From NCBI GenBank assembly GCA_035525365.1, contig DATLEK010000071.1, positions 1 through 54,826 on the forward strand: 54,826 bases of DNA. Reading direction: 5' to 3'. Shown piece after piece: positions 34,393 to 41,708 of the stretch (the first letter of the stretch is position 1; every line of letters starts with the position of its first letter). The position numbers were made by a program, and so were the translations under genes. This DNA comes from GCA-2861595 sp035525365. Its GTDB lineage: Bacteria; Actinomycetota; Acidimicrobiia; Acidimicrobiales; GCA-2861595. Under the pieces are notes generated by a model that saw only the letters and a list, made by a program, of their open reading frames with translations, searched no databases and was not told the origin of the DNA.

Positions 34393-35206
34393 GTGTTGGA
34401 AGGCCTTAACGAAGAGATCGAGAAGCTGTGTGGGACCGATCCCACCGCGCTTCGGGACCGGGAAACCATCGTCGAGCTGAACCGGTTGATGGCCCGTCTG
34501 GATGCAGTCAACACCCGCGCCACGGCCGCATTCGATACCGCCAGGGAGTGGGAGGCCAGTGGAGCCCGCACCGCGGCGGCGTGGATTCGCACCCGCTGTG
34601 GGATCCCGGAGCCCACCGCCCGCCGGCGTGTGCGGCTGGGCCGGGCCCTTCGCCACCTGCCCACCGCTGAGGCGGCGTGGCTGGAGGGCGACATCTGCGA
34701 CTCTCACGTGCTGGCCCTCGACGGGGTACGCACGTTGAAGACCGAAAAGCAGCTCGATCGCGATGAGAAGATGCTGGTGGACCAGGCCCGAGACCTCAAC
34801 TTCTCCCAGTTCAAGAGGGTGATCGACTACTGGGGGCAACACGCTGACCCCGATGGCACCGAGGACAAGGCCAAGTCCAACTTCGAGCGGCGGGAGGCAT
34901 ATCTGTCCCAGAGCCTCGATGGCATGTGGTTCGGAGGCATGACGTTTGATCCCATCACCGGTGAGGTCGTCTCCAACGAGTGGCGCCAGCGGGAGAAGGA
35001 GCTGTTCGAAGCCGACTGGTCCGAGGCCCAGGAGCGGCTCGGAGACAAGGTCACCCTTGCTGATCTGCGCCGCACTCTGCGAGGCGCCCGCATCGAAGTG
35101 CCAGGCGGACCACATCCAGCCCTACAGCGCCGGCGGCCCCACGACTACCAAGAACGGCCGGATGGCCTGTGGATTCCACAACCGAGGACGTAGCAAGGAT
35201 CCATAG
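34393..35206 (+). pseudogene. DUF222/HNH endonuclease, frameshifted and shortened
   Basis: The main frame reads a DUF222 region (TAAAWIRTRCGIPEPTARRR, ALRHLPTAEAAWLEGDICDS, FERREAYLSQSLDGMWFGGM). The HNH nuclease end is in the next frame: CQADHIQPYSAGGPTT, then NGRMACGFHNRGR. The two are joined near 35090 with a frameshift, and the linker that normally carries the first HNH residues appears shortened. Such genes are multicopy in actinobacteria and linked to mobile DNA. A GTG start at 34393 or an ATG at 34345 is possible. Confidence 0.7.
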
Positions 35207-35225
35207 CGGAACTCGACGGATTCGT

Positions 35226-35245
35226 GTAACCTATATTTAGGTTAC
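35226..35245. promoter_or_regulatory. Operator palindrome before the XRE gene
   Basis: GTAACCTATATTTAGGTTAC: perfect 8-bp arms around TATT. It contains a TATATT that may be the -10 box. It lies 21 bases before the TTG start at 35267, fitting autoregulation by the HTH protein. Confidence 0.6.
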
Positions 35246-35266
35246 GAAACAGCTAAAGGAGACCCG

Positions 35267-35614
35267 TTGGCCGCCAAGGATGACCTCGACGTACTGATCG
35301 ATGAACTGTCGGAGGATGACCCCTCGCTCCCCCAGCGCGTGGCGGCGGCGCTCGAGCGCCGTGAACTCGCCCGGCAACTGGCTGACCGGCGGCGGGAGTC
35401 CGGGCTCACGCAGTCCGAGCTCGCCAAGAGAATGCAAACCAGCCAGGGACAGGTGACCCGCTTCGAGTCGGGCGCCGACACACGTCTGTCCACCGTCGCG
35501 CGCTACGCCGCAGCCGTAGGCATGAAGGTGGAGTGGTCGCTCGCCCCGATCGTCGACAACGAGGCGCGCTATCCGGCAGGGAGGTCGAGCGTGACACCGG
35601 GTCATTGTCGCTGA
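35267..35614 (+). CDS. XRE-type HTH antitoxin-like protein with an altered C-terminus
   Basis: A 115-residue protein. The helix-turn-helix is LARQLADRRRESGLTQSELA, KRMQTSQGQVTRFESGADTR, a layout seen in HigA/HipB-type antitoxins. The start is TTG at 35267 after AGGAGA. After IVDNEARYPAG the reading frame runs into DNA that matches the 39476 gene in antisense, so the last dozen residues (GRSSVTPGHCR) are probably not original. No toxin gene is adjacent. A related C-terminal relic lies at 51905. Confidence 0.75.
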   Translation: MAAKDDLDVLIDELSEDDPSLPQRVAAALERRELARQLADRRRESGLTQSELAKRMQTSQGQVTRFESGADTRLSTVARYAAAVGMKVEWSLAPIVDNEARYPAGRSSVTPGHCR

Positions 35615-35631
35615 CCTCGAAGTCCCCACCA
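35579..35631 (-). pseudogene. Fragment of a third copy of module gene b
   Basis: The minus strand reads GGDFEVSDNDPVSRSTSLP, close to AWDFEVSDDDPIVTLDLLP of the intact gene at 39476; the DNA is about 80% identical to 39537-39586. Only this fragment is left. Confidence 0.5.
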
Positions 35632-35710
35632 CCGGACCGCGCTCCACGCCTGATCTCGCCCGAAGCTGCTCCTTCGTTCCTCCCACTCAAGGAAGGCCGT
35701 GTTGGTCGAC

Positions 35711-35784
35711 CATAACGCTGTGACCTGCGGTTTTCCGGTGGGCCGTGCAGGACTCGAACCTGCGACCCCTTGCGTGTCATGCAA
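35711..35784. repeat. Distal attachment site (tRNA-Val 3' fragment)
   Basis: Identical to 41607-41680 except T for C at 35775. It carries the T arm, the acceptor 3' strand and part of the anticodon arm, then diverges, so no functional tRNA is encoded. Confidence 0.85.
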
Positions 35785-35895
35785 ATTCTGGAGATGTCGC
35801 CTGACGTCGGCTCATACTAAAAAGTGCCGCTGAGCAGGGCATTTACGATTTGGCGATTCACCGGGTGCCCGCCCGTGATGCCTCGTTCTGGGCAG

Positions 35896-35928
35896 TCCGT
35901 GATCAATCCGTGATCATTTTGTGATCAC
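35896..35928 (+). repeat. Three 11-bp direct repeats, left end of element
   Basis: TCCGTGATCAA, TCCGTGATCAT and TTTGTGATCAC in tandem. The same unit occurs twice at the right end (41544-41565). Arrangement suits integrase arm-type binding sites. Confidence 0.6.
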
Positions 35929-36120
35929 TCGGAGCCTCACGGAACTCAGCGGGGGTGAGCCGGCCAAGCGACGAGTGGGTCGATAGGTGTTGTACTCGAT
36001 CCGCCACGCCTCGACCACGACCGTGGCCTCGAGGAGGGTGGCGAACTCCTCGATGTTCAACAGCTCGTCTCGGGGCCCGGCTGTTGAAAGACTCGACGAA
36101 TGGGCAGAAGCGGTGGCCGA
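35903..36120 (-). pseudogene. IS3-family transposase C-terminal relic
   Basis: In three frames the minus strand gives PFVESFNSR, DELLNIEEFATLLEATVVVE and AWRIEYNTYRP, then HSSLGRLTPAEFRE. This is the end of the IS3-type integrase-core transposase (ending YNxxRPHSSLGxLTPAEF). Two frameshifts and a missing N-terminus make it inactive. Confidence 0.75.
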
Positions 36121-36292
36121 CATCTTGTGACATGATGTTGACGGCGGTGGTCAGCGTCCAACCTCGTCGGTTCTCCTCCAGCGAGAGCCGCTCGTGAGGC
36201 AAAGGGGGGAACACCCTCAGGCCGTGATTCTCTCTTGCCCGCGCACCGGGCGTCGCTGGGGGACGTACGGGCGCGGTGAGGGAGAAATCGAT

Positions 36293-37414
36293 ATGACCAA
36301 GGACCACGACTTCAAGCGACTTGTCCGCGACCGGATGGCTCGAAGTGGCGAGTCATACGCCACGGCCCGCGCCCACCTGCGTCCCGCTCGGGCCGACCTG
36401 GATCGCCTCGACGAACATCTCCAACTGGCGCTGGAAGGCGGCCGCCTGAATGAGCAAGACGCGGCCGCGCTCGAGGCCAGGGTCGGCCGCGACCCGGATG
36501 ACGGCGAGGCCCGCGCCAGGCTGCTCGGGTTCTACCTCGGACGCGCCGGCGCCGAGGACGCCGCCCGCCAGGCCGAGCACGCCCTCTGGGTGATCTCGGC
36601 AGCGCCCCGCTCCCGTCTCGCCGGAAGCCCGTTCTGTCAGAGCTTCTACCCCTCCCAGGCCGAGCAGCAGGAACGGGCGGCGGCGCTGTGGCTCGACCAC
36701 ATCGACCGATCGCCGGATGATTCCCGGCTCCTGGAGCAGGCGGCGCAGTGGTTCGCCCTGTCCGACCGCGAGCTGTCCGACGCCCTGTGGCAACGGGTCA
36801 TCGATCTGGAGGAAGCCAACCTCAACGCCCGGATCATGCGAGCTGCGATCTACCGCGTGCGAGGGGCGGACTGGCTGGACGGTTCTCCACATGCCCGGGC
36901 CACGGCGATGCGGGTGCTTGAGATCCTTGGGGACCAGCCGACCACCGCGGACGGCGCGTGGCTCTGGCTTCGCCCCGCGGCGTGGGCTGCTCTGGCCGCG
37001 GGCGATCACGACAAAGCCCGCAGACTTGCCCGGGAGCTATTGGATCTGGCCGAGCAGCGCGAACCCGACTGGAACACCGGCAATGCCATCCACCATGGCC
37101 ACCTGATTCTCGGCCACCTGGAACTCCTGCGAGACGACATCGACGGCGCAGAGCGTGAGCTGGCGGCGGCGGGCGCCACGCCGGGTTCCCCCCAGCTCAA
37201 TTCCTTCGGTCCTAATTTCTCGCTGGCCAAGGGTCTTCTCGATCGGGACCGACGAGATGCCGTCTTGGCCTTCATCGACGCCTGCCGACAATTCTGGGCA
37301 CCGCCGGAACGAGAGAACCGTGGCGCCGTCAGTCACTGCGAGAAGCTCGACCACTGGGAAGACGAGCTGCGTTCCGGGAAAACCCCGAACTTCCAGACAC
37401 AGCTGTACGAATGA
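36293..37414 (+). CDS. Hypothetical helical-repeat protein
   Basis: A 373-residue protein. The N-terminus DHDFKRLVRDRMARSGESYA, then TARAHLRP, is a short motif seen in several actinobacterial proteins of accessory regions. The rest is rich in helix pairs resembling tetratricopeptide repeats (LLGFYLGRAGAEDAARQAEH, AAWAALAAGDHDKARRLARE, LILGHLELLRDDIDGAEREL). The ATG at 36293 follows GGGAG at suitable spacing, better than the upstream in-frame start. It is the largest intact cargo gene of the element apart from the integrase. Function unknown; likely a scaffold or regulator. Confidence 0.6.
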   Translation: MTKDHDFKRLVRDRMARSGESYATARAHLRPARADLDRLDEHLQLALEGGRLNEQDAAALEARVGRDPDDGEARARLLGFYLGRAGAEDAARQAEHALWVISAAPRSRLAGSPFCQSFYPSQAEQQERAAALWLDHIDRSPDDSRLLEQAAQWFALSDRELSDALWQRVIDLEEANLNARIMRAAIYRVRGADWLDGSPHARATAMRVLEILGDQPTTADGAWLWLRPAAWAALAAGDHDKARRLARELLDLAEQREPDWNTGNAIHHGHLILGHLELLRDDIDGAERELAAAGATPGSPQLNSFGPNFSLAKGLLDRDRRDAVLAFIDACRQFWAPPERENRGAVSHCEKLDHWEDELRSGKTPNFQTQLYE

Positions 37415-37595
37415 ACGGCGGGATCCGACTCCCGCCACGGGCGTCAGGCATCCTCAACCTCGCGCCGGGAGCGAGCTTGCCGATGTTCAGCATGTGAGGC
37501 GCCAGTGCCGGAGAGTCACACCCTTACTACGTGCTTTCTGAGAGCCTCTTCGCGACGCGCTTCGGAAGATTTTGACACCGCGCACGACCCTCAAC

Positions 37596-37620
37596 GCCGT
37601 GTCCGCCCAGCGGACACGGC
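37596..37620. terminator. Perfect hairpin between convergent genes
   Basis: GCCGTGTCCGC / GCGGACACGGC with a 3-base loop (CCA). It lies between the ends of the helical-repeat gene and the decayed P-loop gene. The rest of 37415-37740 shows no gene. Confidence 0.5.
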
Positions 37621-37739
37621 AAGTCTGTGCGATTGCTGGGGGACGTGGGAGGGGGTTGACAGGCGGGTGCGGAGGGGCGGTCGGTGGGGGGACGTGTGGC
37701 GGATGCTGAGGCGGGTGCTGAGGCGGCGGAGCGGGGGAC

Positions 37740-38280
37740 CGGAATGAGGGTGCGGAGTCTTGAACTCGCGCAGATGGTGGAGGCGTGCGAGCAGCAGGCC
37801 CTCGATGGTGCGGGCGACGGCCTGGCCGGCCCGGATGGTCGCCACCACCGGAACCCCCGTCACCTCGGTCACGTCCCTGGCCGTCAGGCTGCGTCCGTCC
37901 TCGGACGACCAGGATGATGCCGTTGGGGGCCTCAGGAGCGGCCAGGAAGCTGGCCAGGGCCAGGTAGCACGGTCCCGCAGCCCGGCGTAGTGGTCGCCCT
38001 CCGGCTGACGGGGGAAGGGCGTGGCCGCCGGCGCGAGGTCGACCACGGTGATCTCGGTCCCGACAGCCGGCGTCTCTGCGAGCGTGAGCGTCGGGGTGAC
38101 CTCCACGGTGTCGCCACGATCGGTCGGGGGATGCCCAAGATGGCGGCTGCCACGTCGGGCTCGTCGCTGATCAGCGTGGTGCGGTGGCGGCCGGCGGGCG
38201 GCCAGTACGGCGAGGGCGGCGGCAAAGGTGGAGGCTCCCTGGCCTCCTCGGGCGCCGGTGATGGTGATGGTGCGGTTCAT
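37740..38280 (-). pseudogene. Decayed P-loop ATPase (ParA/CpaE-like)
   Basis: ATG at 38280 after AGGAG opens MNRTITITGARGGQGASTFA, a deviant Walker A of the MinD/ParA superfamily. Reading continues in other frames as HRTTLISDEPDVAAAILGIP, VEVTPTLTLAETPAVGTEIT, CYLALASFLAAPEAPNGIIL and EDGRSLTARDVTEVTGVPVV. At least three frameshifts are needed. From family memory, similar proteins stand with pilus-type secretion genes, but none is present here. Confidence 0.6.
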
Positions 38281-38495
38281 TGGATGACTCCTTCTGTGTT
38301 GGGGATCAACGGAAACCTCAACGGAACCCTCAACGCCGCAGGTGGCGGGGGGTGACCGCCGGCGAGCGGGAGCCGGCTTCCCCGCCAACCGAACTGGGTC
38401 CTCATTCCTGACGACCTTGGTGGCGTCTCTTGACTCAAAAGCGTCAAGCGCACCGGCTCATGACGCGGCGACGGCGCTGGCACGACGTCGTTTTC

Positions 38496-38651
38496 TCAGA
38501 CGACGGCGTCGGCGACGTTGAGAATGACATCGAGGCCGTCGGCCGCCTCGGCGTAGATGGTGTCCCACCCCTGTGCGGATGGATGCCGACGGCGCAAATC
38601 ACGAGGTGCGCCCGTACTTGGCAGGGTGGCCGTCAGCCGGTCGAACGCCGT
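38496..38651 (-). pseudogene. Coding-like fragment of unknown family
   Basis: An open minus-strand frame without a start reads AFDRLTATLPSTGAPRDLRR and AQGWDTIYAEAADGLDVILN and stops at 38496. Codon use looks like a real gene, but the 5' end is cut off just before the duplicated segment at 38657. I recognise no family. 38281-38495 shows nothing convincing. Confidence 0.3.
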
Positions 38652-38656
38652 TCGTA

Positions 38657-38767
38657 GGTTAGATCGTTACTCCGCTTTCTTGAGTTTGGTGACGTGAGAC
38701 CATGAGGGATGAGCTTCATCGGTCGAAAGGGTTAGATCGTTACTCCGCTTTCTTGAGTTTGGTGACG
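38657..38767. repeat. Pair of perfect 38-bp direct repeats
   Basis: 38657-38694 and 38730-38767 are identical, 73 bp apart start to start. Each carries, on the minus strand, the codons for VTKLKKAE and a stop. Confidence 0.8.
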
Positions 38768-38775
38768 GTTGACAC
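38740..38775 (-). CDS. Possible 11-codon leader peptide
   Basis: GTG at 38775 is preceded by a strong ribosome site (GGAGGAAATCACC) and opens VSTVTKLKKAE followed by a stop. The peptide is very short; it may be a true leader, or the first codons of a gene cut short by the 38-bp duplication. Two alternative hairpins lie just upstream. Confidence 0.35.
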   Translation of the reverse strand: MSTVTKLKKAE

Positions 38776-38818
38776 GGTGATTTCCTCCAGCGGGACGGGG
38801 GGCGGGCCTGTCCGGCCC

Positions 38819-38853
38819 GTGCGTCCAGCGCAGCTGGACGCACTGGCAAGTGC
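38819..38853. promoter_or_regulatory. Two mutually exclusive hairpins
   Basis: GTGCGTCCAGC / GCTGGACGCAC with loop GCA (38819-38843) shares its right arm with GCACT / AGTGC around GGCA (38840-38853), so both cannot form at once. They precede the ribosome site of the 11-codon frame. Confidence 0.45.
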
Positions 38854-38990
38854 CTGCCGAGGTTGCAGTCGTGTTTGACAGCCGTTGCAACGTGGTCAGG
38901 GGCTCAGTCGCTCGCGGATGACGCGACGAACAGGTCGAGCTGGTCGCTGCGTGCTTTGCGTGAGCGTCAGAGCCCTACCTAGGCCAGCGA

Positions 38991-39467
38991 TTGACCCAAG
39001 CTGCGGTATCGGCCATAGAGCGGGCGTGGGACGGGGACCGGCGCAGAGAGTTCGACGCCCATGAGCTTTTGATCTTTGCCATGGTCTTCGACCTGCCCAT
39101 CATCTGGTTTCTGCTCCCGCCACCGGGCGACCACCGCGTCATGCGGTCCACGACCCGACAGGTGGACGAGCTGTACGCCTGGCTGCTTGGCCGCCTCGAC
39201 CAACTCGAGCTGCTCTTGGCCCTGCTCAACGACCACGCCGATTCACTGGACAACGCTGTCGACGAGCTCGGGCGCTGGGTCGACCACCTGCGCCAGGTCG
39301 GCATCCGCGGCTTTATCGCCGAGCACACCAACGACGCCGACTTCGCTCGCTCCGGCTTGGGTGCGGACGAGGCGGCATCAGGCGACAGCGAGGATCAGCC
39401 GGCATCAGGCACGCAATCCGGTGGCAGGCCGTCCTCGACTTCCACGATCCGCCCTCGGAAATCATGA
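38991..39467 (+). pseudogene. HTH protein lacking its N-terminus
   Basis: TTG at 38991 opens TQAAVSAIERAWDGDRRREF, DAHELLIFAMVFDLPIIWFL. This is the second half of an XRE-like helix-turn-helix (the QAAVSAIER recognition helix) and its usual follow-on segment. The first helix is present only as out-of-frame codons (LRALRERQSPT) just upstream with stops. The remaining 158 residues include a helical middle (LYAWLLGRLDQLELLLALLN) and a disordered tail. It may be a relic, or be expressed as a truncated protein. Confidence 0.5.
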
Positions 39468-39475
39468 CCGCGGCC

Positions 39476-39844
39476 TCAGGCTGCCGGCATGCGGCTGCGG
39501 GCGAGGGCCCGCTGCACCGCCTCCGGCGTGACCGGCAGGAGGTCGAGCGTGACGATTGGGTCGTCGTCGCTGACCTCGAAGTCCCAGGCGACGACCTTGG
39601 CCAGGTAGGTCCCCACCCGGCTGCCCATCACCACGACCGAGCCCGGCCTGACATCGGCGACGTTGCGGGAGTAGCGGAGGCGTGTCCAGTTGTACCCGTC
39701 GTCATCCTCGTGGTGTGGGTCGCCCACGATGTCGACGCTCATCTCCACCGCTCGCGGGTGCGGCTTGGTCGTTGCTGCCAGACGCTGAACGACCTCGTCG
39801 TCGACCTCACTGACGTACCAGGGGCTCGCTTGTTGATCAGTCAT
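39476..39844 (-). CDS. Two-gene module, gene b, copy 1 (unknown function)
   Basis: A 122-residue protein starting at ATG 39844 after GGAGGGAGCC. The core reads EDDDGYNWTRLRYSRNVADV, RPGSVVVMGSRVGTYLAKVV, then DPIVTLDLLPVTPEAVQRAL. It aligns along its length with the 84-residue protein at 52997 (EDESGFVWTFLDEAAEPDAI, RPGAIVVAGSELTPAVCEVV, TVVHLRVLPG), sharing ED--G-xWTxL, RPGxxVVxGS and LLP/VLP. It overlaps gene a by eight bases. The fold looks like a small beta-rich domain. No known family recognised. Confidence 0.65.
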   Translation of the reverse strand: MTDQQASPWYVSEVDDEVVQRLAATTKPHPRAVEMSVDIVGDPHHEDDDGYNWTRLRYSRNVADVRPGSVVVMGSRVGTYLAKVVAWDFEVSDDDPIVTLDLLPVTPEAVQRALARSRMPAA

Positions 39845-40289
39845 GGCTCCCTCCAGCGTAGGACCGATTGGGTCGGATGTCCCCGCAGGCCTCGACAAGC
39901 CGGCGGGCTGCAGCGTGAACTTCGCCCATCGACAGTAACGGTTGGCTCGCGGATTGGCCGTCGATCAGGAGGACATCGAAGTGGGCCCGATTCGCGCCGG
40001 TCGGCATCACCTCGAAGCCGGCCGCACGGACCTGGCGCGCTGATGCCTCCAGGTAGTACGGCGACGAAGCGAAGCGCCGTAACAGCTCCCCCTCATCGGC
40101 GCCCGGCGCAAGGGCAAACACAGAGACCCCGTAGAGCAAGACGCGCAAGCCGTCGGGACGCTCGACCTCGTATGTGTCGGCGGAGTCGAGCGCCGCCTCA
40201 GCCACGTCAACGACCGCCTCGTCGATCAACCCCGGCGCGGCGCGGATGAGCAAGGTCGTGTCATCGGCAGCTTCACCTGGCCTCAACAT
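39837..40289 (-). CDS. Two-gene module, gene a, copy 1 (unknown function)
   Basis: A 150-residue protein starting near ATG 40289, 35 bases after the integrase stop and overlapping gene b. Readable segments: LIRAAPGLIDEAVVDVAEAA, VLLYGVSVFALAPGADEGEL, LRRFASSPYYLEASARQVRA, and the tail LVEACGDIRPNRSYAGG. The decayed gene before the second copy of gene b has the corresponding AISVFVALDDVGNGSAKAIL and ELFDALGELRINPYAGG. The VSVF segment and the (N/R)-YAGG end are the shared marks. Function unknown. It is likely cotranscribed with the integrase. Confidence 0.6.
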   Translation of the reverse strand: MLRPGEAADDTTLLIRAAPGLIDEAVVDVAEAALDSADTYEVERPDGLRVLLYGVSVFALAPGADEGELLRRFASSPYYLEASARQVRAAGFEVMPTGANRAHFDVLLIDGQSASQPLLSMGEVHAAARRLVEACGDIRPNRSYAGGSHD

Positions 40290-40324
40290 CCGAAGCTTGC
40301 GGCGCTGGGGGCTCGGCGGCGGAA

Positions 40325-41485
40325 TCAGGGGTTGCCTTCGGGGAACAGCAGGCGGCCGAGCTTGTCGGTGGCGTCGTGGTGCATCTCCTCCACGACGTGG
40401 GAGTACAGGTCCAGCGTGATGGCGACCCGGGCATGGCCCAGCATCTCCTGCACGAGCTTCGGATGGACGCCGGCCCGCAGCGCCAGGCTCGCCGCCGTGT
40501 GCCTCAGGTCGTGCATCGTGATGTCCGGCACGCCGGCCTTGGCCACCACGGCATCGAAGGACCGCAGCATGTTTCTCGGGTGGAGCACTCCGCCGGTGGC
40601 GGTGGTGAACACCAGCCCCGACTCCACCCATCCTCCTCCGACGAAGAGATGCTCCTCTTTTTGAGCGGCCCGGTGCTTGCGCAGCACGGTCACGACGTTC
40701 GGATACAGAACCAGGGAGCGCCGGCTGGTCGGCGTCTTGATCTCCTGGATCAGCGGACGGTTGTTGACGACCACGACGTGCTGCACCACTGACAGGCGGG
40801 AGGCCTTGAGATCCACGTCCTCCCATCGCAGCCCGACGGCTTCGCCGCGCCGCATGCCTGTCGACACCATGAGGGTCCAGAGCGCGACGAGGCGGTCGCC
40901 ACGGCAGGCCTCCAGGAACCGGCGCGCCTCGACTTCGTTCCAGGTCCTGAAGGGCTTGCGCGTCTGGCGAGGCAGGTGCAGCCCGGCGTCGGCGGGGTTG
41001 GTGAGGATGCGCTGTCTCTTGGCCGCCTGGCCGAGCGCCAGGTGCAGGACCTGATGAGCCAGGCGAACAGCACGTGAGCCGAGGCCGCCGGTTCCGTCCT
41101 GGCGGCCCTCTGTCTCGAGCGTTGCGTAGAGCTTCTCCAGCACCTCGGGAGTGACCGCGGTCAAGCGGTAGCCACCGATCCTCGGGATGATCCACACCCG
41201 GGCGGCGTGGGCGTAGCCCTCCAGTGTGGTCGGCTTGAGAGAGCGGGAGACCGATGCCAACCAGTCCTCCAGGTACTCGCCCAGGGTCACCTTGCCGGGA
41301 TCGAGCACGATGCCCTTCTGTGCATCGGCGAGGGTGCGGGCGAGCGCCTTCTCGGCCTCGTCCTTGGTCCGGAACCCGCCCTTGAGCCGCTGGCGGCGCC
41401 TCCCGTCAGCATGCGCCGGAAGGTCGACGGCATAGCTCCACGGCTTGCCCCGACCCTTGTTGCGCTGGAAGACCCGGCCCTGCAT
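40325..41485 (-). CDS. Tyrosine recombinase (integrase)
   Basis: A 386-residue site-specific recombinase. The N-terminal AP2-like arm-binding region (GRGKPWSYAVDLPAHADGRR) precedes a SAM-like core-binding domain (TLGEYLEDWLASVSRSLKPT). The catalytic domain carries Arg in STGMRRGEAVGLRWEDVDL, Lys in EIKTPTSRRSL, His-x-x-Arg in TMHDLRHTAASLAL, His in EMLGHARVAITLDLYSH and the nucleophile Tyr in the same segment. The ATG at 41485 follows AAGGAGG. It lies next to the tRNA-Val and its att repeat, so it is the integrase of this element. All active-site residues are present. Confidence 0.95.
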   Translation of the reverse strand: MQGRVFQRNKGRGKPWSYAVDLPAHADGRRRQRLKGGFRTKDEAEKALARTLADAQKGIVLDPGKVTLGEYLEDWLASVSRSLKPTTLEGYAHAARVWIIPRIGGYRLTAVTPEVLEKLYATLETEGRQDGTGGLGSRAVRLAHQVLHLALGQAAKRQRILTNPADAGLHLPRQTRKPFRTWNEVEARRFLEACRGDRLVALWTLMVSTGMRRGEAVGLRWEDVDLKASRLSVVQHVVVVNNRPLIQEIKTPTSRRSLVLYPNVVTVLRKHRAAQKEEHLFVGGGWVESGLVFTTATGGVLHPRNMLRSFDAVVAKAGVPDITMHDLRHTAASLALRAGVHPKLVQEMLGHARVAITLDLYSHVVEEMHHDATDKLGRLLFPEGNP

Positions 41486-41543
41486 GCCGCCTCCTTCGGA
41501 CGCTGCCCGTGGCCGCCGACGGTAGCAAAGACTTCGGCGCAAG

Positions 41544-41565
41544 TCTGTGATCATTCCGTGATCAA
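41544..41565 (+). repeat. Two 11-bp direct repeats, right end of element
   Basis: TCTGTGATCAT and TCCGTGATCAA, the same unit as at 35896-35928. They lie between the integrase start and the att repeat. Confidence 0.6.
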
Positions 41566-41585
41566 ATGGCCCTCGGAACGAAAAC

Positions 41586-41607
41586 GAGGCGCCCTCTCGG
41601 GCGCCTC
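41586..41607 (-). terminator. Intrinsic terminator of the tRNA-Val transcript
   Basis: GAGGCGCCC / GGGCGCCTC around a 4-base loop (perfect 9-bp stem). On the minus strand it is followed by GTTTTCG. It lies 28 bases after the tRNA, and its edge coincides with the border of the att repeat. Confidence 0.75.
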
Positions 41608-41680
41608 ATAACGCTGTGACCTGCGGTTTTCCGGTGGGCCGTGCAGGACTCGAACCTGCGACCCCTTGCGCGTCATGCAA
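41607..41680. repeat. Proximal attachment site
   Basis: Covers the 3' part of the tRNA-Val gene and 28 bases after it; one mismatch to 35711-35784. The cross-over should lie within this identity block. Confidence 0.85.
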
Positions 41681-41708
41681 GTGCTCTACCAGGCTGAGCT
41701 AACGGCCC
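41635..41708 (-). tRNA. tRNA-Val (anticodon GAC)
   Basis: A full cloverleaf on the minus strand. Acceptor GGGCCGT pairs with ACGGCCC, D stem GCTC with GAGC, anticodon stem CTTGC with GCAAG around the loop ATGACGC (anticodon GAC, valine), and T stem GCAGG with CCTGC around TTCGAGT. The discriminator is A and CCA is not encoded. A possible -10 box TAGGAT lies at 41728-41723. Confidence 0.95.

Larger units (their letters stand above)
35711..41680. mobile_element. Integrative element in tRNA-Val
   Basis: Bounded by 74-bp direct repeats (35711-35784 and 41607-41680, one mismatch), of which the right one is the 3' part of an intact tRNA-Val gene plus 28 bases downstream. A complete tyrosine recombinase is encoded next to the tRNA. 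Inside each end lie 11-bp tandem repeats of the form TCYGTGATCAN. Cargo: an IS3-type transposase relic, a helical-repeat protein, a decayed P-loop ATPase, an HTH fragment and a two-gene module. The element is about 6 kb and partly decayed. Confidence 0.8.

Noticed and set aside
35738..35784. A second tRNA-Val gene
   Set aside because: Only the 3' half matches; the D arm and the acceptor 5' strand are absent, so it is an att remnant.
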